36,835 bases of DNA from the NCBI GenBank assembly GCA_027314765.1, contig DAHVAF010000030.1:1-36835 (forward strand), written 5' to 3'. Made by a program: the position numbers and the translations under genes. Position 1 is the stretch's first letter, and every line of letters begins with the position of its first letter. The stretch is from Clostridia bacterium (GTDB taxonomy: Bacteria; Bacillota; Sulfobacillia; RBS10-35; JAJYVM01). Of the stretch, positions 23,560 to 30,717 are shown piece after piece. The notes beneath the pieces are model-generated. The model was not told where the DNA came from. It did not search any database and saw nothing but the letters and a program-made list of their open reading frames with translations.

Positions 23560-24258
23560 GTGTGGGCGGCGGGCGTGGCGGCGGGCGAGCGCATCCTGGT
23601 GGTGGAGGACGACGCGGCGCTGCGCGAGGTCATCGAGGCCTATCTGCGCGGCGAGGGCTACGCGACGCTGCAGGCGGCCGACGGGGCGGAGGCGCTGCGC
23701 AGCTGGCAGGCCGAGCAGCCCGACCTCATCGTGCTGGATTGGATGCTGCCCGCCGTAAGCGGTCTCGACGTGGCGCGGCAGGTGCGCGCGGCGGGGCGCA
23801 CGCCGATCATCATGCTGACGGCGCGCAACGAGGACCCGGACGTCGTGCTGGGGCTGGAGATGGGCGCCGACGACTACCTGGTCAAGCCGGTCAGCATGCG
23901 CCAGCTCGTCGCGCGGATCCGCGCCGTGCTGCGGCGGGCGCGGCCGGACGCCGAAGATGCGCAGGTGCGGATCGGCGAGCTCACCGTCGATCTGGCGGGG
24001 CATGTGGCCGAGTGGGCCGGCCAGCCCGTCGCGCTGACGGCGACGGAGTTCGGGCTGCTGGCCGCCCTCGCCGCGCACCCTGGCCGCGTGTTCTCGCGGC
24101 TGCAGCTCATGGAGGCCGCCATTGGTGACTACTACGAGGGTTACGAGCGGACCATCGACAGCCACATCAGCCACCTGCGCCACAAGCTGGGGGCCGCCGA
24201 GGGCCTGATCCAGACGGTGCACGGCATTGGGTACAAGCTTGTCGCCGCGCGAAGCTGA
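23560..24258 (+). CDS. OmpR/PhoB-family response regulator
   Basis: 232 residues. Receiver domain (about 12-125): ILVVEDDAALREVIEAYL with the acidic pair, phosphoacceptor Asp in LIVLDWMLP, MLTARNED and Lys in DDYLVKPVS. Winged-helix DNA-binding domain (135-230): VALTATEFGLLAALAAHPGR, FSRLQLMEAA, ERTIDSHISHLRHKLG and VHGIGYKLV. GTG at 23560 follows ggaggggg closely; GTG 23575 is an alternative that removes five residues. It pairs with the downstream histidine kinase and is divergent from the SHOCT operon, a likely target. Confidence 0.93.
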   Translation: MWAAGVAAGERILVVEDDAALREVIEAYLRGEGYATLQAADGAEALRSWQAEQPDLIVLDWMLPAVSGLDVARQVRAAGRTPIIMLTARNEDPDVVLGLEMGADDYLVKPVSMRQLVARIRAVLRRARPDAEDAQVRIGELTVDLAGHVAEWAGQPVALTATEFGLLAALAAHPGRVFSRLQLMEAAIGDYYEGYERTIDSHISHLRHKLGAAEGLIQTVHGIGYKLVAARS

Positions 24259-25450
24259 GGGCCGCGCGGCGTGCGGGCCGCCCTGGCGGCAGGGTTGGGG
24301 ACCGGACGGGGGGCCGTGGTCCGGCCGGCGCGCAGGCGGCGGCACGGGCTCGACGCCGGGACCCGGCGGTAGCGCGGCCTGGGGTCCTGGGTACGGCCGG
24401 CACGCGGCCTGGGGCCCGGGCAGCCGCCGGCTCTGGATGCGGCACAGCCTGCGGCGGCGGCTGGCCTGGGCCTTTCTGGCCGTCGCGGGGATCAGCTGGC
24501 TTGTGGCGTACGGCGCGACGCGCGCTGGCTTTCTGCAGGGAGCCGGACACCACCCGACGCCCCTGCCGATCCTCTTTCTGGCCCTTGGCGTGGCGGCCGT
24601 CGCCGGGGCGATCACGGCCGGCCGGATCACGGGCAGCCTCATGCGCCTGCGCAACGCCGTCGAGCGCATCGACCTTCGCGACCTGTCGCCGCGGGTGCCT
24701 GTCGAGGGCCGCGACGAGGTGGCCGCGCTCGCTCGCGCCTTCAACGGTATGGCCGACCGCATCGCGGCAGAGGAGCGGGTCAGGCGGCAGCTCTTCGCCG
24801 ACGTGGCCCACGAGTTGCGGCACCCGCTGGCCGTCCTGAAGGGGCGCCTCGACATGATGCAGGACGGATCCGCCCCGGTCGACGCGGAGCAGGTGCTGCA
24901 CCTGCAGGACGGGGTCATCGCCCTGACGCGGCTGGTCAGCGACCTGCGCGACCTATCGCTGGCGGAGGTCGGCCAGTTGTCGCTGCAGGTGGAGTCGGTG
25001 GACGTCGGGGCGCTGATTGGGGATCTGCGGGAGAACATGGACCCCGTGGCGGCGGATCGGGGGGTGACGCTGGCCGCCGATGTGGCCGCGGGGCTGCGGC
25101 CGGTGGCGGCCGACCCGGACCGGATGCGCCAGGTGCTGGTCAACCTGCTGGCCAACGCCCTGCAGCACACCCCGACCGGCGGGCGCGTCGACGTGCGGGT
25201 CACGGCGGCTGGCCGCCAGGTCGTCGTCGAGGTCGCCGACACGGGCCCCGGCATCCCGGCGGAGGATCTACCCCACATCTTCGACCGCTTCTACCGGACG
25301 GACCAGTCGCGCAGCCGCGACACGGGCGGCAGCGGTCTGGGCCTGGCCATCGTCCGCAGCCTGGTGACGCTGCAGGGCGGCACGGTGGACGTGACGTCGG
25401 AGGTCGGGGCGGGCACGCGGTTTCGGGTGACCATGCCGGCGGCGGAGTGA
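24239..25450 (+). CDS. Sensor histidine kinase (HAMP, HisKA, HATPase_c)
   Basis: About 403 residues. A Gly/Trp/Pro-rich cytosolic leader precedes two membrane segments (LAWAFLAVAGISWLVAYGA and LPILFLALGVAAVAGAITAG) enclosing a short external loop of about 20 residues. HAMP follows (GSLMRLRNAVERIDLRDLSP), then the H-box FADVAHELRHPLAVLKGRLD, N-box LVNLLANALQHTP, G1 VADTGPGIP, and F/G2 DRFYRTD and GGSGLGLAIV. The tiny sensor loop suggests membrane-stress or intramembrane sensing. The start is uncertain: TTG at 24239 overlaps the regulator gene and keeps the Gly/Trp leader, which resembles that of the SHOCT protein; ATG at 24437 is the shortest plausible start. Confidence 0.88.
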   Translation: MSPREAEGRAACGPPWRQGWGPDGGPWSGRRAGGGTGSTPGPGGSAAWGPGYGRHAAWGPGSRRLWMRHSLRRRLAWAFLAVAGISWLVAYGATRAGFLQGAGHHPTPLPILFLALGVAAVAGAITAGRITGSLMRLRNAVERIDLRDLSPRVPVEGRDEVAALARAFNGMADRIAAEERVRRQLFADVAHELRHPLAVLKGRLDMMQDGSAPVDAEQVLHLQDGVIALTRLVSDLRDLSLAEVGQLSLQVESVDVGALIGDLRENMDPVAADRGVTLAADVAAGLRPVAADPDRMRQVLVNLLANALQHTPTGGRVDVRVTAAGRQVVVEVADTGPGIPAEDLPHIFDRFYRTDQSRSRDTGGSGLGLAIVRSLVTLQGGTVDVTSEVGAGTRFRVTMPAAE

Positions 25451-25456
25451 GGGTGG

Positions 25457-26293
25457 TCAGGCGCCAAAGCGAGCGACCTCCCGGGGATGGTCCACAACCA
25501 CGACTAAGTACCGCAAGACCGACCCACCGAGAGCCCCGTCGACTCGCCTGTCCATCCAGGCTGACATGAACTCATGGAAATTGCGGTCGGGCCGGCGGGT
25601 GAACCATGCCGGGCCGACATCCAGGCCGGCCACGCGCACTGTGGGGACCTCGATCATGGGCTCGTGGAACCGCGCGTCGCCATCCCCGATGACGCGCCAG
25701 TGCGCATGCCTGGCGCGCCATCGCGCAAACACCGACGCCGCGATGAAGCTCGTCCCGCGGCCGCGCCCTCCGGACCGCGTCGGGTAGGCGGTGGCGCCAG
25801 TGTCCAGGAGCAGATCGAGCCGCTCGCCATCCACCGCAGCCGAAATCCGTGGGAATGCATTCGCACGGGAGCCGTCGGGCCGGCGCTGAAACCCCAGCGA
25901 GCAAACAGCTGTCGGCTCAGGGCCCGACTCGGCGCCGTCAAGGAGCTCGAGGCGCTGGTGGACGTGGTCGAAGCGCCAGACGCGGTTGTCGAACCAGGAT
26001 TGCCCCAGGAGACCGTCGCAATCCTCGATGCCGCTGCCTTGGTGGACGCTGAGTGGCGCCGAGACCCCAGCCATGGCGGCACGATGTTGAGGGATCAGGT
26101 CTGGCACCCCCGCGACCACGCACACCGTGCCATCCACCAGCGACGTCGCCGTCCGTAGGCCGTGGCGCCGGGCGCACTGCGGCGTCAAATACACGCCCCC
26201 GCCGCCGGTGTCGGTCAGAAGGCGGAGCTCCAACCCCTGGCTTGTGCGCAGGTGGGGAAAGATTCGGTCGTCCTCAAAGCGCACGGGGAGCAC
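25457..26293 (-). CDS. Two-lobed retropepsin-like aspartic protease homologue
   Basis: 278 residues. Two retropepsin-type half-domains occur in tandem. Lobe 1: LRLLTDTGGGGVYLTPQ with D-T-G at 28-30, closing with GLLGQSWFDNRVWRFDH. Lobe 2: LDLLLDTGATAYPT with D-T-G at 164-166, closing with GALGGSVLRYLVVVVDH. Bacterial retropepsin-like proteins usually carry one lobe and dimerise; here one chain supplies both aspartates, as in pepsin. No signal peptide is visible. The substrate is unknown. The GTG start at 26293 has agga about 11 nt upstream. It is divergent from the membrane-anchored protein gene. Confidence 0.75.
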   Translation of the reverse strand: MLPVRFEDDRIFPHLRTSQGLELRLLTDTGGGGVYLTPQCARRHGLRTATSLVDGTVCVVAGVPDLIPQHRAAMAGVSAPLSVHQGSGIEDCDGLLGQSWFDNRVWRFDHVHQRLELLDGAESGPEPTAVCSLGFQRRPDGSRANAFPRISAAVDGERLDLLLDTGATAYPTRSGGRGRGTSFIAASVFARWRARHAHWRVIGDGDARFHEPMIEVPTVRVAGLDVGPAWFTRRPDRNFHEFMSAWMDRRVDGALGGSVLRYLVVVVDHPREVARFGA

Positions 26294-26395
26294 GTGCGCC
26301 GGCGTCCTGATCCCCCCTGCACCGCTGCCGCTGTATCCCAGGGTCTCGCATCGCGGCTAGCATGGAAACCGTGGGGCTCGACGGGAGGGTCCGGG

Positions 26396-27184
26396 CTGCC
26401 GAATACCTCGTCGCGACAGAGCAGGCCCTCGGCTTACGGCGGCATCATCGTCGCCGCGATTCTCCTGCTCGTCGCGGGAACGGCCGCCGTGCTGCTCGGA
26501 CGGAGCGGATCCGCCCGGCTTGGCGCGGTTCAGGCATCTGTGCCCTTTGCCCTCATCCAGCCCGCGGGCCTGCCCGCCGGACTGGTGCTGCAGGGCGGGT
26601 TGGCGTCGCCGCCCCCACCTGAGGTCAAGGACGGCGTCTGGACGGTGCGGCTGTTCTATGGGCCGCCCTCGGTGGTGGTCTGGGAGCGGTGGCGCGCGAC
26701 CGGGCTCCTCGCCGTGATCCCGCCGCCCGGCGGGAAGGTGGTGCAGCTAACCGCGCATGTCCGCGGCGAACTGGCGGAGCCGCGCGATGCCGCGCAGGTC
26801 GACTTCGCGGAGGGCGGCCGCGCGTCCACGGTGACAGGGCCGCGCTCGGGGCTGCCCGTGCTCCTGCAGGTGGCGCGGTCGCTCGCCGCAGCCGCGCGCT
26901 CCGTGCGGGGGCCGAACGCTGGAATCGCGGACAGCATCCCGGTGGGGGCAGGCTGGATGGCGGGGCGGCCTGCCGTGCCCTGGCCGGTGGGCACCGTCTT
27001 TACGATCGTGCCGGCGCAAACCGTTCCCGGCGGCACCGGCAGCTGCGCGGGCAACACGTTTCGCTACAGCGCGATGTTCCTCTCCAGCCCCAGCTCAGGA
27101 CAGTCTGGACCCGTCTCGGGATCCGGCGGGATCGCGGCGTACAACCCCCGCACCTGCCAGGTCGTGGTGGCCACGACCCCCTAA
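26396..27184 (+). CDS. Membrane-anchored extracytoplasmic protein, probable CTG start
   Basis: 262 residues. A short polar N-terminus (PNTSSRQSRPSA) leads into one membrane segment (YGGIIVAAILLLVAGTAAVL), followed by a roughly 220-residue outer domain with two cysteines that may pair (GSCAGNTF and RTCQVVV). No domain recognised; the middle segment (FALIQPAGLPAGLVLQGG, VRLFYGPPSVVVWER) looks like DUF4367/MucB-type beta-rich domains found on anti-sigma and lipoprotein-like proteins, but that is tentative. No ATG, GTG or TTG lies in frame between about 26295 and the membrane segment. ggagg at 26384-26388 is 7 nt before CTG 26396, which I take as the start. Confidence 0.6.
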   Translation: MPNTSSRQSRPSAYGGIIVAAILLLVAGTAAVLLGRSGSARLGAVQASVPFALIQPAGLPAGLVLQGGLASPPPPEVKDGVWTVRLFYGPPSVVVWERWRATGLLAVIPPPGGKVVQLTAHVRGELAEPRDAAQVDFAEGGRASTVTGPRSGLPVLLQVARSLAAAARSVRGPNAGIADSIPVGAGWMAGRPAVPWPVGTVFTIVPAQTVPGGTGSCAGNTFRYSAMFLSSPSSGQSGPVSGSGGIAAYNPRTCQVVVATTP

Positions 27185-28062
27185 GGCAGCGGCAGCGCCA
27201 GCTGCTGCGTCTCCGCCTCGTTGCGCCAGCGTCCCGCATCCAGCCCCTGCGCCTCGCGCACCATGGCCAGGCTCGCCTTGATGCGCTCCTTGCGCCACGC
27301 CGCAAGGTACGGGGAGGCTTCGTAGAGCGCGCGGTGCACGGGCAGCAGGTGCGGGTAGCACGCGCCGAGGAACCCGAAGAAGTGCTCGCGGGTCCCTCCC
27401 TTCAGGTAGAGGGTGTTACCGGCGAGAAAGCAGGCGCCGTGGACGGCCGCCGCCCGCGCGACCGCGGCGAGGTGGTCGATGTCGTCCGTCAGCCCCGGAA
27501 CGATCGGCGCCATCAGGACGCCGACGTGGATGCCGGCGTCCCGCAGCCGCCGTACGGCCCGCAGCCGCTGCAGGGGGTGCGCGGTGCCGGGCTCCATACG
27601 GCGCCAGATGGCCACGTCGACGGTCGGCACGCTGACGGACACCGTGCCGCCGCCGCGCCGGATCAGGTCGATGTCGCGAACCACCATGGGCCCCTTCGTC
27701 GTGATGGAGAACGGTGTGCGGAAATCACAGAGGGCCTCCAGGCAGCCGCGCGTGAGGCGCATCCGGCCCTCCAGCGGCTGATACACGTCCGTCGCCGTAC
27801 CCACGGCCACCAACTCGCGGTGCCAATTGCGCGCCGACAGCTCGCGCCGCAGGACGTCCACCACATTGCGCTTGGCCATCAGGATCCCCGTGAAGTCCTC
27901 GTCGGCGTTGAGGTCGAAGTAGGCGTGCGTCGCGCGCGCGTAACAGTAGTGGCAGCCGTGGGTGCAGCCGCGGTACGGGTTCAGGCCCCAGCGGAAGGGC
28001 ATGCCCTTCACCGCGTTCAGGGCTGACCGGCAGTCGACCTCCCGGACCTGTGGGACCTTCAT
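27181..28062 (-). CDS. Radical SAM protein of the SplB-like (COG1533) family
   Basis: 293 residues. The [4Fe-4S] SAM motif is in GCTHGCHYCYARATH (CxxxCxxC), preceded by the family signature WGLNPYRGC. Later features: VAVGTATDVYQPLEG, RGCLEALCDFRTPFSITTKG, MAPIVPGLTDDIDHL and a C-terminal Leu-rich end. The family is named after spore photoproduct lyase but most members lack the lyase cysteine and have unknown substrates (Rv2578c group). ATG at 28062 is the family start. It is convergent with the membrane-anchored protein gene (stops overlap) and lies next to the selenocysteine tRNA. Confidence 0.88.
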   Translation of the reverse strand: MKVPQVREVDCRSALNAVKGMPFRWGLNPYRGCTHGCHYCYARATHAYFDLNADEDFTGILMAKRNVVDVLRRELSARNWHRELVAVGTATDVYQPLEGRMRLTRGCLEALCDFRTPFSITTKGPMVVRDIDLIRRGGGTVSVSVPTVDVAIWRRMEPGTAHPLQRLRAVRRLRDAGIHVGVLMAPIVPGLTDDIDHLAAVARAAAVHGACFLAGNTLYLKGGTREHFFGFLGACYPHLLPVHRALYEASPYLAAWRKERIKASLAMVREAQGLDAGRWRNEAETQQLALPLP

Positions 28063-28139
28063 GGCTTGAGCATAGAATGGGAACACGTGTTCGTCAATGG
28101 CGATTGCGCCCGAGGCGCCGTCGACGCTAGGATGTGGGC

Positions 28140-28235
28140 GGGAGCAGCAGGAAGACTGGTGTCGCCCCCGGTCTTCAAAACCGGTGGGGGGCGTGAACCG
28201 TCCCCGGTGGGTTCGATTCCCACGTGCTCCCGCCA
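28140..28235 (+). tRNA. selC: tRNA-Sec (anticodon TCA), CCA encoded
   Basis: The 96-nt gene has a 7-bp outer acceptor stem gggagca/tgctccc, discriminator G and encoded CCA. The anticodon stem ccggt/accgg encloses the loop cttcaaa with anticodon TCA at 28175-28177. A long G/C-rich variable arm (about 28185-28206) and a T arm gtgggttcgattcccac follow. Length, long variable arm and UCA anticodon together identify the selenocysteine tRNA. The genome should therefore also encode SelA, SelB and SelD; none is in this window and I saw no convincing in-frame UGA selenoprotein here. Confidence 0.95.
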
Positions 28236-28490
28236 CACCGTTCTCAGAGGCGGCCCTCGCTTTCCGGCGGCGGCCGCCCAACCCCCCCGCCCCCGCCACA
28301 GGTGAGCTGCTCACCATGTTGGCCGCGAGCGCGCATGCGATCGCGGTCACGAGGGAATCGGCGGCGCGGTCCCGATCGATGCGTTGCCGACTGACCCATC
28401 GTGGGACGCGTGGTAGGCTGGGCTTGGCCACATGTGACCAGTCGCGGGCGGGACGCCCAATTCCCAAGGCACGGTGGAGGTGGCGCTTTG

Positions 28491-29078
28491 ATGATGACGC
28501 GTGGTACACATCGGCTCGGTCTGGCCGCGATCGCCTGCTCGGTCCTTCTGTGGGCAGCGGCGTGCGGCGGCGCGGCACAGCCCGCCTCGGGCGCGGCTTC
28601 GGCCAGCGGCGGGTCAGGCACGGGGAGCGGGTCCGCGTACGGGACCGTTGGCGGCTCGTCAGGCTCGACCGCCGCGACATCGTCCGGCACCTCGGCGAGC
28701 GCATCCGCATCGGCGGCGTCCGGGGCGGCAACCGTCAGCGTGGCGTCCGCCGGCAGTCTCGGGTCGGTCCTCACCGACGCCCAGGGGATGACGCTCTATG
28801 AGTTCACGGCCGACTCCTCCGGAACCAGCAAGTGCTCGGGCACCTGCGCGAAGATCTGGCCGCCGCTGACCGTGACCGCGGCGCCCACGGGCGGCACCGG
28901 TGTGACCGGGACCCTGGGCACCATCCAGCGGTCGGACGGCTCGCAGCAGGTCACCTGCAACGGGCTTCCGCTCTATCACTTCTCCGGCGACAAGCAGCCT
29001 GGGGACACCAAGGGCCAGGGCATCTTGAAGAAGTGGTACGTCGTGCGGCCTGACTGCAGCATGGTGACTGGGTCGTAA
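28491..29078 (+). CDS. Secreted lipoprotein with DUF/PF03640 repeats (COG4315)
   Basis: 195 residues. A signal peptide with lipobox LLWAAACGG (lipidated Cys25) is followed by a 60-residue Ser/Gly/Ala/Thr linker. Two copies of the secreted-repeat motif then follow: SVLTDAQGMTLYEFTADSSG with CSGTCAKIWPPL, and LPLYHFSGDKQPGDTKGQG with KKWYVVRPD. Lipoproteins of this family are attached to the outer face of the membrane; their role is unknown, although several are in redox or electron-transfer contexts. ATG at 28491 has ggagg 10 nt upstream. It stands alone between the tRNA gene and the MFS gene. Confidence 0.88.
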   Translation: MMTRGTHRLGLAAIACSVLLWAAACGGAAQPASGAASASGGSGTGSGSAYGTVGGSSGSTAATSSGTSASASASAASGAATVSVASAGSLGSVLTDAQGMTLYEFTADSSGTSKCSGTCAKIWPPLTVTAAPTGGTGVTGTLGTIQRSDGSQQVTCNGLPLYHFSGDKQPGDTKGQGILKKWYVVRPDCSMVTGS

Positions 29079-29116
29079 GATCGCGGGGGGCGGCAGGCCC
29101 GGGCCTGGTGCCCGCC

Positions 29117-30316
29117 TCAGGCGCCGGCGTGCGCCGCCACCGCGGGCGCACGCCGGCGGACCAACGCGCGGGGCACCAGCAGGGCCACCGCCGCCATCAG
29201 CGGCACCGAGGCCCAGAAGGGCCAGGTCGGCGCCACCTGATACAGCCAGCCGCCCACGTACGGGGTGATGGCGCCGGCGACGCCGATGACCAGGTTGTAC
29301 ACGCCGAAGGCGCGGCCGATCCGCTCCGGCGGCACGGTGGCGCCCACCTGCGCCGTCATCAGCGTCCGCGAGCCGTCGAGCGTGCCGCGCAGGGCCAGGG
29401 ACGCGGTTACGGCGGCGGGCCGGCCCGGCGCGCCCGCGATGAGGGCGGTCGCGCCCGCCAGAACGCTCTGCGCCCAGGCCAGCGTCCGCGACGCGCCCAG
29501 CCGCTCCCCCATTCGCCCGCTGAGCGCGACGCCCACCGCGGCGCTCAGCGACACCAGCGCGCCGTACCAGCCGATCGCCACGTCGCCGGCGCCGCCCCGG
29601 GCCTGCAGCAGCGCGGGGAAGAACGGCCAGGCCAGGGTGTCGATGCCGATGACCACGCCGGCAAGGATGGACAGGACCCAGACGGCACGGCTGGCTGCCA
29701 GCAGATCGCCCAGCGCGACGCGCCGCCGCACGCGGCCGCTCCTGGCTGGGAGGGCCTGCGGCGCCACGGCCGCGATGCCGTGCAGCACCAGGGCGGAGGC
29801 GGCGAACAGGGCGAAGGCGAGCCAGAACACGGCGCGGATGCCGAGCCGGTCCGCGAGGTAGCCGCCGACCGCGGGCGAGAGCACGGGCCCGAGCGATGAC
29901 GCTGCGAAGACAAGGGTGAAGGTGGAGGCGACGCGGTCCGCCGGCGCGCGGCCGGCCACATACGCCTGCAGCGCCGGCACCAGCACGTTCGAGCCGTTGT
30001 AGAGCAGGATGCCGGGGATCAGCGCCTGCCATCCGCCCGCCAGAGCCCAGACCACGGCAGACGGCACGGCGATCCACCACCCCACCAGGATCACGCGGCG
30101 GCGGTCGAAGCGGTCGGCCAGCCAGCCGCCGGGCAGGGCGACGACGGTGTTCACCAGCGTCTGCAGGGCGAAGAGGAGCCCCAGCTCGATCCCGTTGGCG
30201 CCGAGGGAGCTGGCGTAGCTCGGCCAGAGGTAGTTGTATAGGCCGAAGCCCACTCCCCAGAGCAGGAGCGCCAGAAAGACGCGCCGCAGGCTGTGGTCGA
30301 GCGCGCGAAGGGGCAT
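29117..30316 (-). CDS. Major facilitator superfamily transporter
   Basis: 399 residues with about 12 hydrophobic segments. The MFS motif A is visible in the loop after helix 2 (GGWLADRFDRRRVILVG), repeated in weaker form in GGYLADRLGIRAVFW and GRMGERLGASRT. GPVLSPAVGGYLAD resembles the motif C of drug:H+ antiporters, so efflux is likely, substrate unknown. ATG at 30316 is used; GTG at 30322 is equally possible. It is convergent with the lipoprotein gene (38 bp between the stops) and divergent from pepF. Confidence 0.88.
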   Translation of the reverse strand: MPLRALDHSLRRVFLALLLWGVGFGLYNYLWPSYASSLGANGIELGLLFALQTLVNTVVALPGGWLADRFDRRRVILVGWWIAVPSAVVWALAGGWQALIPGILLYNGSNVLVPALQAYVAGRAPADRVASTFTLVFAASSLGPVLSPAVGGYLADRLGIRAVFWLAFALFAASALVLHGIAAVAPQALPARSGRVRRRVALGDLLAASRAVWVLSILAGVVIGIDTLAWPFFPALLQARGGAGDVAIGWYGALVSLSAAVGVALSGRMGERLGASRTLAWAQSVLAGATALIAGAPGRPAAVTASLALRGTLDGSRTLMTAQVGATVPPERIGRAFGVYNLVIGVAGAITPYVGGWLYQVAPTWPFWASVPLMAAVALLVPRALVRRRAPAVAAHAGA

Positions 30317-30717
30317 AGCCACCAGATTCTACCGGGGGTGGGGCGCGCGGTCAATGGGAGCGCGCACCTCGCGGAGGCGGCGGCCGGGCCACGCACCCGG
30401 TGCGGCCAAGGCGTCAGTGGAACGCCCGGCGGGCCGCCGCTGGTGACGGTGACGGCCGCCCAACACCCATGCGCGTGGTCGCCCGTGGCGGCCGCCAGGC
30501 CACAGCGTGCGGGGGCGCCGCCGGTCCCCGCCCGCACGGGAACGGCGCGCGCCGCTGCCGGCGTGGGCACCGCGGGAGCGCCGCCAGAAGCGGGAAAGCG
30601 GCTTGGGGCGAGGCTGGGCCGCGGCGCGCGGGCGCCGCGGGGGCGATGGACGCCGGGGGGCGGCGGCGGCAGGCCCACCGGCGCGACGCCCCGAATCCAA
30701 TGCGCGAGGTGATCGTC
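30317..30717. other. 400-bp interval without a recognisable gene
   Basis: Extremely GC-rich. Long open frames exist here on both strands but none has family-like protein sequence, and all are explained by the lack of A/T-rich stop codons. It should carry the divergent promoters of the MFS transporter and pepF, which I could not place. No repeat as clear as those elsewhere is visible. Confidence 0.55.

Noticed and set aside
22762-25278. An 838-codon minus-strand frame
   Set aside because: Only its last 140 codons (22762-23184) are a real gene; the rest is antisense to the response regulator and kinase.
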